From positions 271,001-335,000 of the forward strand of contig JAMWET010001943.1 in the NCBI GenBank assembly GCA_024036415.1: a stretch of 64,000 bases of DNA. Reading direction: 5' to 3'. Under the pieces are notes generated by a model. The model did not search any database, was not told where the DNA came from, and saw only the letters and a list, made by a program, of their open reading frames with translations. Both the position numbers and the translations under genes were made by a program. This DNA comes from Prochilodus magdalenae (taxonomy: Eukaryota > Chordata > Actinopteri > Characiformes > Prochilodontidae). How positions within the stretch are numbered: the first letter of the stretch is position 1; each line of letters starts with the position of its first letter. Positions 22,400 to 33,200 of this stretch are shown piece by piece.

Positions 22400-23810
22400 A
22401 AAGGAATTGTAGGTAGGTGTCATGGTGTGTAACTCTTCTAGCCAGCTTCTCATGCAATCTGCCTAGATAAACACAACCTGTTGTACAGGTATTTAGTGGC
22501 TGCAGTGCAATTAGTAGTGTGCGTGTTTTCAGTGCTTGGTTTATAAATGCTCAGATCTGTGAATGATTAAGCATATGAGAATCGGTTGTTTTTAGAGCTT
22601 GTATAGCAATTAAATCTCTGCATCTGTTGGTGACTAGCCAGGGGTTTGCGATATAAAAAGGGGGTCAGACATTTTTGTCTGTAATGAGACCTTGCAATCA
22701 ACTAAATTGAAGATCAGTTTAAAGCACAACTTCAAGTTACCATGTGAAATTTATTTACAGCCTTGTTCAAGACTAACAATTGGTTTAGTCCCATCTTGTC
22801 TAAAGCCTGTCTTGCCGGTGAAGTGTCCTAATGCATTAAACTGCCTCTACTGTGTCTCACGATGTAGGATATAATTTTGAATGGTAACACCCAGCACCTC
22901 ATGCCCATTCTTACTGGAACATTGGTATGTGGTGATTTTATATTTGGTGTCTGTAACAATGATATATTAGAAATAATTGATCCATTCCATTGCCAGTTCA
23001 AAAGTTAGGTAACTACCATGGATGTATCATAAAGAAAACTTCCATATTTCCTTTAGAACTGTCCTGTTACTGATTGGGTTGTTGTGGCTGGATTTAACAC
23101 ATCTTTTGTGTGGTGTCTATTCCTTACCACTTACAGGGATGGAAATGGTAATAAGTCATATAACTATTTTAGCAACACAAACTGTTACAATAAATTATAC
23201 TGTGTTTCAGGTCTTATACACTCTGGTTCTTTAGTAACGTTGCTTCTTTAGAGTAAAGTACTACCACAAAATGTTCCTTTTATTGCAAACTCCAAACAAT
23301 AGATGAACACTTACACTACACAATCTCTATCAATCTAAAAAGACGTTTATGGGTGTTTGTTGAGCGTGTGTAAAACATGTTTAGAACTGTATAGGTTGTC
23401 CTTAGTAAAGAACCCTTGTGAAGTATAGCACTGGCATTAACAGGACAACTACCAGGAGCCCTGTGACGCAAACCCCTCCAACTTTTTAAACTGCAAGGAA
23501 TGCTACCAACACGAGCATGCCTGTATGCGCAACAAGACGATCTTATATCGTCAGTCAGGTACATCAATAAGGTGCGTCCTGGTGTGCGTAATATATGTGG
23601 CAGAGTGTGGAACTTGAGTCATTTGTATGTCTCAATGTCAAGCCTACCCACCAAGTTTTATTCCCGTTGGGTAATGCCCTCTGGCTGCGTGAATGGATGA
23701 TGAAGTGTGTAGTATATTTTAGTGTTCAGTTTGTCCACTCTTTGCCTGCACTGCAGCTTCCTCTCTTTTCAAGAGAGATCTACAGGGATCCCTCCCACCC
23801 CCAAAAGTTA
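22400..23810. other. Intergenic, no gene recognised
   Basis: Only short unrelated frames are present. 'cctacccaccaagttttattcccgttgggt' (about 23640-23672) resembles text in the family E transposon copies at 41775-41820 and 52205-52240, so a fragment of that family may lie near 23440-23700. Confidence 0.4.
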
Positions 23811-23811
23811 T

Positions 23812-24740
23812 TTACATTTAAGGCATTTAGCAGACGCTCTTATCCAGAGCGACTTACAACCGTGCTAAGTGTTCCATTGGATAATATTCCAGCTAGTGCA
23901 GGAAGTTTAGAGCCTAGAACTCACCACGAGCTCAGACGCTGCCACAGGGGGCCAGTGCTGGTACTTAGAGATTAATACACAGACACAGAGCAAGTAAGGC
24001 ATTACCTGGCAACCCCAGCCCTGTGCTCATTCCTATAGAGGAGAAAAGGTCCTTATAAGTGCAACACAATACACATTGACAAAGATCATTATAAGTGCAA
24101 TACAAAAGGTTATTAGTTCAGCCTTGGAAGTTGGCATTTTCTACATTTCTCAAACCAACACAGTACGGCTAGTGCTCCTAATGCTATTGGCTTAGCTATT
24201 AGGGTCTAGCTAAAAGAAAGATTATTATTCATACTTATGGAATCAATATCTATTAAACTAAACCCTTTTGGCTGCAGATAAATGCATTGGATTATTCTAA
24301 GGTGCTAGTATTAAATGCTCAGATATGAATCTCAAAACAAAGATGAGAATTGATATTAGCTTGAGATGATGAACTAAGCTGTGGATGGTCCTTAAAATAT
24401 GTCACATTTATAGCACCTATAACATTTTATAGATACGTTAAGAATTGAGCTTTAATGATGGAAATAGGGCGATTCTAGAGGTTGGGTCAGCCACACTACA
24501 GTACCTGGCATCCATAGAGTAAAGCCTTAACTTGGGAACAACCCTAAGATCATACCTCAGCTTGTGCAAGTGAGCCTTAGGAGGCAGCAGACAGATGAGT
24601 GGGTGCAAGTCCATCCGAGGCTTTAAAGGTCAATTGCATGACTTCGTAATGGACGTGTTAGGCCAGTGTAGCTGATGAAGGACAGGGGTGATATGAGCTG
24701 CTTTCTAAGTGGGTACTAAGACACTAGTGGGGGACTTTTG
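23812..24740. repeat. Degenerate repeat block with SINE/LINE-type tail
   Basis: It begins ATTTAAGGCATTTAGCAGAC followed by GCTCTTATCCAGAGCGACTT, the tail motif shared with the SINEs at 42421 and 53903 (reverse and forward). The text near 24480-24700 (cataccctcagcttgtgcaagtgagcc style) resembles other fish repeats but has no intact frame. A related fragment lies at 46598-46760. Confidence 0.5.
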
Positions 24741-24850
24741 AATGTACTTTAGTACGATCCATCCTACTGCCAGTGATTGCATGACTACATGGCTATGTGC
24801 TTGATTGTATTCACCTGAAATCAATGAATGTGGCCTACACACATGTACTT

Positions 24851-25935
24851 GGCTGTATTTGAAATGGCGTACTAGAAACTACTCGCATACCAAACCTGCC
24901 TAAAAGTAATATGTAGTATGCAACCAAACGGCAAACCTGTAGTGCACTGAAGACACCCAGATAGTGTTGTGCTACAGTCAGAGTTTTAGTATACAGGTAG
25001 AGCTATCTTCATGGTGTACTGCATCCCATCATGCACTGCAGGCTCACCAGCTCTCAGCATGCTTTAGCCAGAGAAAATGGCGGCAGGAGCTCAGAGTACA
25101 AATGTGGGTGTAGTGATTGTAGTGGGGTGTGTTTTCATATACAGGTCTGAAGATTAACAAAAGATTAACTCGCTTAAGAGGGTCAGTTTTAGAGTGAAAT
25201 AGCCGAGGGGAGCTAACAGCTAGGCTAACCGTATCTCAGGTGAACTGAGCAGTGTTAGCAGCAGCTAGCTCTAAACAGTGGCTAAAGTAATTACAGCTCT
25301 GCGTATAAATGTGGGTGTAGTGATTGTAGTGGGTGGTGTGTTCATCAGAATGAGCCTCAGAAAGTTAAAATATACAGGTCTGAAGATTAATAAAAGATGA
25401 ACTTGCTTTAGAGGATCAGTTATAGAGTGAGATAGCCGAGGGGAGCTAACAGCTAGGCTAACCGTATCTCAGGTGAACTGAGCAGCGTTAGCAGCAGCTA
25501 GCTCTAAACAGTGGATACAGTAATAATAGCTCTGCGTATAAATGTGAGTGTAGTGATTGTAGTGGGTGGTGTGTTCATCAGAATGAGCCTCATAAAGTTT
25601 AAATTTACAGGTTTGAAGATTAATAAAAGATTAACGTGCTTTAGAGGATCAGTTTTAGAGTGAAATAGCCGAGGGGAGCTAACAGCTAGGCTAACCGTAT
25701 TTCAGGTGAACTGAGCAGCGTTAGCAGCAGCTAGCTCTAAACAGTGGATACAGTAATAACAGCTCTGAGGTAAATGTGAGGTAACTGGTCATGTGACTGT
25801 ATTAGTATACCACAGTGTAGGTCAGAACTGGTTACTGTACTGTATATTACACACAGGGAGCAGTATGGAGTGTATAGTATATACTACTGTAGTATATAGT
25901 GTGCAGTATAGTACTGTGCCATTTCAAATACAGCC
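24851..25935 (+). mobile_element. TIR element with internal tandem units, copy A
   Basis: The left end GGCTGTATTTGAAATGGC is matched by its reverse complement GCCATTTCAAATACAGCC ending at 25935. Inside, after an 'aaaatggcggcagg' segment, units starting at about 25103, 25307 and 25541 (each 'aatgtg[g/a]gtgtagtgattgtagtg') repeat over 205-235 bp; each carries 'gccgaggggagctaacagctaggctaaccg' and 'gttagcagcagctagctctaaacag'. The right part is AT-rich with short internal palindromes. No transposase was found. A second complete copy lies at 49973-51114 and a fragment at 34870-35125. Confidence 0.75.
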
Positions 25936-26640
25936 ACTGTCATTTGGAAAGTTTCATAACCCCAAAAAGGAGGACATCTCACCTTGGAGTTGGTCATGAT
26001 ACTAGAACAGAATTAATATCATAACCTAACCTATATAACATAAATGATTACTTTACTCACCTAATTGGGTGGAATGGATCAGTCGGATGGGAGCTTACTA
26101 ACTAACTAGCATTTGAGGCCTGACCTGTGGTTAACTGGTAGGCGAGTTACAGTGACCTTGTTAAACCAGTAAAATGTAGAACATGTCTTCTGACATGGAT
26201 GTGAGCCAATGCCTCACATAATATTGTTCACGAGTGAACATTTTTAATAATTCTAATAGGTGTCCGTCCAGGTGTTGCGGCAGACAGAGGACTGTGGGTT
26301 AAAAAAACGGGCTGTCCGGCCTAGAACTGGATGTGTGGCCACCCAACCCTGTATTCTATACCTGGAGTTAATAGCTGGTCAAATTAGTTATGTTCTATGA
26401 ATCAGCTTTGCATTCTGTGTTTTTTGGGAGTTCTCATATGAGTACTTAGCAGAACCGTGTACTGAAAGGTTCTCAGAGGAGCTAAAAGTGGTTCCTTAAG
26501 GGCATTTTCCTATAGAACCATTTTTGGTACCTCTTTTGGAATAGTTTGATTCCACTTTTGAGCTGTAATGTATAGGGAACAGGTTTCAGAATAATTGCAT
26601 GCCCCCTACTTGACTCTGCCAGGCCAGCCGTACATACCTT
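25936..26640. other. Intergenic, no gene recognised
   Basis: No coding or terminal-repeat structure was recognised. A degenerate 'acgggctgtccggcc' stretch near 26300 may be a repeat fragment. Confidence 0.35.
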
Positions 26641-26659
26641 TGTTATCGGTTACTATTCA

Positions 26660-26862
26660 AAACTCCCCTCCCCTCCTGCCCCCCCTGCCGGGCCTGCCTA
26701 TTTCTGGTGTGGTGGCCACAAAGCTCAGATAAAGGAGGAATCTCACAGGCTGTTCCTTCTGGAGCTGCAGTACAGGGGGCCACCGTTAACAGTCCATTAA
26801 ACTCTACTTGTTTGGAGTCACACCGTAAGGACCGTGTGCTGGACTCGCCGCTGTATTTGGAG
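26660..26862 (+). promoter_or_regulatory. mylk2: Possible mylk2 promoter region and 5' untranslated exon
   Basis: A C-rich stretch (26661-26695) is followed by sequence ending in a consensus donor, TTTGGAG then GTAGGTGA at 26863. The next mylk2 exon begins after an acceptor at 27213. This would make a non-coding first exon. It could also be unrelated intergenic sequence; no protein similarity supports it. Confidence 0.35.
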
Positions 26863-27259
26863 GTAGGTGATTGGAAACTATATTATTCATATGGTTTCTC
26901 TGTTATTGATTACAGAGCCTGGTTTATTTTGTGGTGTAGGCACTCATTTAGTATCACCTTCTCTACTGTATCAAATTCAGCTATAATCTTTTTGTATCAG
27001 TGAATGACCTGTGTTGGTCTTCTACAGAAGTAATCACAGATGATATCTGTAAAGGTCAAAAGGTCACAGCTTATAGATTCACAGCAGCATGTCCCTGTTC
27101 AATTAGGCCAGAAACTCTGTTCTTTTAGGGGTCAAAGGTTACAGGTTATAAAATCTAAAAACAACCTTTCTTGTTACTGACACCTGTTCAAACTCCCTCT
27201 TTGCTTTGTCCAGTTCGCTCCCTGCCTCTGCTGCTAGCTCTACTCTGTGCTTGTCGAGC

Positions 27260-30200
27260 ATGCGCTCTGTGAAGTGGCCTGCTTCTTCTGCCCATGACCC
27301 GGCCACCCTGGAGGCCAGAATGGATGACCTGCACCGTAAATTGGACCAGTTATTGTCCCGCAGTGCTGGAGCTGGCTGCCCCATGTGTGGGATCTGCAGT
27401 CACCACAGCAAGCAGCAAGAGGCCACGGCCACCCAACTCTCGGCTCAGGCAAGGCTGCTCGACTCTCTGGAGAGGAAAGTGACGGAGGTGAGAACAGCAC
27501 TGGAGGAGCTAGCACGCGGTATGTTGACTGAAGATAATGCTTGCACGGCTAGGATTACATTACAGTTCATATTATAACCAGTGTTAGTAACACAGTGGGT
27601 GTAATGCATTAGTGTGCTGTAAGTAGTGTGTTGGTGTAGAGTAACTCAGTAAGTGTAATGTGTTAGTGTACTGTAAGTAGTGTGTTGGTGTACAGTAACT
27701 CAGTAAGTGTAATGTGTTAGTGTGCTGTAAGTAGTGTGTTGGTGTAGAGTAACTCAGTAAGTGTAATGCGTTAGTGTGCTGTAAGTAGCGTGTTGGTGTA
27801 CGGTAACTCAGTAAGTGTATTGCGTTAGTGTGCTGTAAGTAGTGTGTTGGTGTACAGTAACTCAGTAAGTGTAGTGTGTTAGTGTGCTGTAAGTAGTGTG
27901 TTGGTGTACAGTAACTCAGTAAGTGTAATGTGTGTTAGTGTACTGTAAGTAGCGTGTTCGGTGTACAGTAACATCAGTAAGTGTAATGCCGTTAAGTGTG
28001 CTGTAGAGTAGTGTGTCGGTGTACAGTCACACTCAGTAAGTGTAATGTGTTAGTGTACTGTAAGTAGTGTGTTGGTGTACAGTAACTCAGTAAGTGTAAT
28101 GCGTTAGTGTGCTGTAAGTAGTGTGTTAGTGTACAGTAACTCAGTAAGTGTAATGTGTTAGTGTACTGTAAGTAATGTGTTAGTGTACAGTAACTCAGTA
28201 AGTGTAACGTGTTAGTGTGCTGTAAGTAGTGCGTTGGTGTACAGTAACTCAGTAAGTGTAACGTGTTAGTGTACTGTAAGTAGTGTGTTGGTGTACAGTA
28301 ACTCAGTAAGTGTAATGCGTTAGTGTACTGTAAGTAGTGTGTTGGTGTACAGTAACTCAGTAAGTGTAATGTGTTAGTGTACTGTAAGTAGTGTGTTGGT
28401 GTACAGTGACTCAGTAAGTGTATTGCGTTAGTGTGCTGTAAGTAGTGTGTTGGTGTACAGTGACTCAGTAAGTGTAGTGTGTTAGTGTACTGTAAGTAGT
28501 GTGTTGGTGTACACTGACTCAGTAAGTGTTATTGCGTTAGTGTGCTGTAAGTCGTGTGTTGGTGTACAGTGACTCAGTAAGTGTAATGTGTTAGTGTGCT
28601 GTAAGTAGAGTGTTGGTGTACAGTAACTCAGTAAGTGTAATGTGTTAGTGTACTGTAAGTAGTGTGTTGGTGTACAGTAACTCAGTAAGTGTAGTGTGTT
28701 AGTGTACTGTAAGTAGTGTGTTGGTGTACAGTAACTCAGTAAGTGTAATGTGTTAGTGTACTGTAAGTAGTGTGTTGGTAACATGTCCAAATGAAAGCAG
28801 CGTGAAGTGAGTCCACCAATTAGAGTGCAGCGGTCACTTTGTTTTAAGCTAGTTTTGACCTGTTGGACAGAGGTTCTAGCTAATGGAACCTGTTCTCCTT
28901 CAGTGTTCTGAGCTGATGATCATGTGAATAGACGTCAGTGTCAGACCAATGAATGAGCTTCTATTAAAGGCTGGTGGACCGAGAAACACTCTCTTCACCT
29001 ACACTGATGAGCTGATGAAGAGTCTTGATCCAGAAATGATAATAGGACATTAGAGCCGTAATAAATCATGCTCCTGTTACTTTCAATACTTAAGTACATT
29101 TATAGGTACATACTTTAGTACTGTTACTTAAGTGGAGGTCTCATGGGAGGGACCTCTTTTACCGGAGGAGTATTTTGCACTGGAGATACTTCCACTCAAC
29201 TGCATGGTTTGTGTACAGCGTTCACCACTGCTATTAATCCCATAATTTCAGCTCTCTATATTTCTTACTTTCATGTTTGGAAGTATATATATATATACAT
29301 TATGTATATATGAACATACTCTATTATTGTATTGTTTTTACTGTACTTGGGCTTCTGACATTCCCTCTGGGATTAATTCATGACAGATGCTGAACAATAA
29401 ACAAGTCATAGGTAATGAAGTAAAGCAGGTGGGTCAAGTGGGTCAAAGGTGGCCCTTGAGGACATTTAATTTGGTGGCCCACCCTAACCCCACATGCTTA
29501 TCCAATGAGAGTTCAACAGTACCTCCTTTATTTGTGTGTTACTGTATCTTGTCTTGGCCCACCTTAGCCATAGCACTTTGGGCCCTCAAAGACAACATGT
29601 TTGGGCATTCTTGGGCTCCAGTGACGGTTAAAAGAGAACTGATGTTTGTTGTTACTTTAATAGCGGTTACAGGATTTATATTGCAGTAACAGAATAATGG
29701 AAGCTTTAAGATAAATATCTTAATCATAAACCTGCAGTTTGAGCTCTAGACAAATCTGCCATAAGTGTCACAAGTGAGTATACAACAACACAGATGACAT
29801 TCCCGTCTCATGCAGAACATCCTAGGGGTGCTGTAAAGTTCCCCTTTTGTAACACATGCTTTGAAAAATAAGTGAGGGTATATATCCACTTTGGGGGTAA
29901 AGGACTACTGAATGTATTGTGTATGTGCTGTTATATGATATTACATGTAAATATATTTAGTTTAATGTAAAATAAAACCCATCTATTTGCTTTATCCCCA
30001 AAACACAAAAGGTCTGGAGGACCAATCTTGTGACAGAATGTCTGTGCCAGCAATTGCTCTACAGAGAAGGAAATCTCTGCCTGTAAGGACTTCAGTGGTG
30101 AGTAGACAATCATTGCTCATACTATTCATTCAGTTCATTGTTTTTTTTTTCTGTCAGAGAAGTAAAGGTAGGAACCATCTTTTGGCCCTGTAGTGCATTT

Positions 30201-33200
30201 GGTTCTTTACGTTACCAGATACATTTTATTTGTGCATTGGTTTACATGGTTAACTAGTCATAACTTGCCTGTTAAGTTTATATAAGCTCACTTGACAAAA
30301 ACGGGTCACCTGTGCCTAAAGCGTACCCAATAGTGGTTCCTAGAGGAATAACAGCTGTAGCTGGATTTGGCATGGACTGGACAAGTTTCTGGATGTAGGC
30401 CACATCAGTGTTCAGACACTCTTGCGTCAAAGACTCGGTCAGTTGGGCCAGATTTGGTGGATGCCTTCCTTGGTACATTTCCGAGGAGACAATCCCTGTA
30501 GACTGGGATTTTAGCCACTGCTGTTAGACCCATATGACTATACGCTTCCATACACCTGCAGATTCAGCTACTTCCTTCACACTATGGTCTTTGGCCACGC
30601 CCAAATGCTCAGTCACTCCTTTTAGCCAATCATTAACATCTGCTTTGGAGCCATTTTCCACACATGGAATGAGACATTCACGACAGCATACCATCTTCTC
30701 TCAATCTATCAATCCCATCACTCACACCTCCAGGCATTTATAGCCCCATCATCCTTGTGTAGCGCCATCTGCAGGAGCCTAAAGCTACTATCACCTTAAA
30801 CACGCAAGGTGACTCATTTTTGTCTGGTGAGCTTTTTTTTCATATGATTTACTGCCTGTTAATTTCATACATGCAGTATATTAATTTTATAAGATGGCTG
30901 TAACATTACTTAAGTGCATAAGGCTCTATATAAAGATACTTGGCATAATAAGAATAAACTGATCCTAACAATCTGTGAATATTTCATTAGTATCTTGTAA
31001 TAAGGTAGAGCTATTTAGTGTCATGATCTCAGTGTTTGTTCTAATGTGTCTCCTCAACCCCAGGACGAGGTGTATGTGCGGTTGGATGTGCCCAGAGAGA
31101 AAATAATCCAGCACGCTTTTAATGTGCCCTGTGGGAAAGGTCAGACAGGTACCAACTTTGTTCATTAGCACTATGTCTGCTTGGCAGCGCTAGCCTGGAA
31201 AGGTGGAACAGGGCCAGCGGATTCCTGAGGTGTTTGGAGTTGATGGACACAAATTTGACCGTCAGGCATTTTTAACTACAGAACTATTTTTGACCCCTGA
31301 ACCCACCCTTTGTAACTCAGAGCCATAAATCTCCGGGGTATATATGGCAAATTAAGTCACTGGTAGCTCGCATGTACTGGTGTGACTGAAGAACATATTG
31401 AGTGGTTACTTACCAGTGATAGATCCTAGAACTGTACATCTAGAACAGAAAGCTTTTCGGGAATCTGTATCTTTAAGAGTCTAGAGGTATAAATCTCTGA
31501 TCCTGCAATGGTTTGACTAGATTCTGAATCTTTAGTAAGCAGTTTAAGACTTCATAAAAACTCAAATGTCACATTATCTTGGTTTAGTTCATAATTGTTT
31601 TTAACAATATACAGAACACAGCAAGCTGTTTTAGTTATACAGTACTGTGTAAAAGTCATAGACCCCCTTCATCAAGTACAAATCGTCCATTTTGCTGGTG
31701 ATATGTCTCAGATAACTAGATTTTTACCCCACTTGCATAAGGAAAAAGAACGGTAAATCAAGAAAGCATGGTGTCCAAAACTGGATCTGCAGAGAAAATG
31801 GGATCCCTAACAACTGTGCAAGAGCAGGTAGACCACCAAAACTGTCCTTATCAGCTAAACAGCACTTTCATCTTTGAGAGAGAGAAGAACATGAAGCTCC
31901 ACTCTTGCTTCAGATCTAAGAACATCCGCAGGTGCTTCTGTCCATCCTTCCAACGTGAGAAGACCACTCAATACTATGGAGGTCTGAAAGGATGTGTAGC
32001 TGTTCAAGAAGCTCATTACTGAGAAAAAGAGATGGACTCGTCAAACAAAGAAGCTGCTGGTGTTCTAAGATTAATGTACTGACCACCCCAGGGTCCAGAA
32101 CCTCAACACCACTGAATGTGTTTGGGATTAGTTGAATCACAATAGTCTCTTAATTTAGTAGTCTATGTTATATTACTGTATATATAAGTTCACCAAGCCA
32201 AACATTAACACCTGAGACCGAAACATACCTAATAGCGTTTAACACCTCCGCGAGCACCAATAACAGCTGGGATTGGATTTGGCATGGACTGGACAAGTTT
32301 CTGGATGTAGGCCATATCAGTATTTAGACACTATTGCAGTAAAGAGTTGTGCAGTTTGGCCCAGATTTGGTGGATATCTTCCCTGGCACAATTCCGAGAA
32401 GAATTCCATGTAAAAAAACGTGGTAGAAACATGTGACCATACACTTCCATACACTGGCAGATTTAGCTACTTCCTTCACACTATGGTCTTTGGCCACGCC
32501 CAATTTCAGTCACCACTTTTAGCCAATCATTAACATCTGCTTTGGAGCCATTTTCCACACATGGAACGAGACAATCCCTGCACTGTACCACCTCTTCCCA
32601 ATCTATGGATCCCGACACTCACACCCCACAGGTATTTATAGCCCCATCATCCTCCTGTAGCGCCATCTGCAGGAGCCCAAAGATGATACCACCAGGTGAT
32701 TGATTTTGTTGTCCGATGAACCTCTGCTTTAATGTGACTGGAAGTTAAATAAATAAACAGTGTTTTTTGCACAGTACTATATGAATTTAAAAGCTGTGCC
32801 TTACTTTGACCAAAAAGTGAACACATACTTTGCTTAGTATTGTCTACCTGGCTATGATCGATTCTACGTCTCTCTACGTCTAAATGTCATTTGCTCTGAT
32901 TGGCAGGTGTACTGTTTGAAGACACTGAAGGGGAGGTGGGGCAGAGAGGAGAAGGACAGCTGATCAGAGTCAACCCAGCAGGGGTCAAAGGTCAGCCTGA
33001 GCCCCAGCCACACAAAGAAGTTAACAGAGCATTATCACCACATTTGGCAGCATCTCGGCCTAGCCATGAGCCTCCAGTTATGGCCAAGATGGATGAAGCT
33101 ATACCAACTTCAAGCCAGAAAAGTTCGAAGACGACAGGAGTGGCTAATTCAACAACAGCAGTGGCTTCGAGCAAGGTCACATACCCATCAAAGTTTGTAC

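Noticed and set aside
26707..27003. 98-codon frame as the first mylk2 coding exon
   Set aside because: It has no similarity to kinase N-termini and does not join the next exon in a supported way; kept only as a possible 5' UTR.
27480..27490. Donor GAG|GTGAGAAC at 27488 as the end of mylk2 exon 1
   Set aside because: It has a better consensus, but its phase (0) does not match the next exon (30012, needs phase 1), whereas the donor at 27519 does. It remains possible as an alternative if exon 2 is skipped, since the exon at 31064 starts in phase 0.
27580..28779. CRISPR-like array
   Set aside because: The units are contiguous 54-bp tandem repeats without unique spacers, within an intron of an animal gene.
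28482..28790. 102-codon minus-strand frame in the 54-bp array
   Set aside because: The 54-bp period is a multiple of three, so a frame stays open by periodicity; the product is pure repeat.
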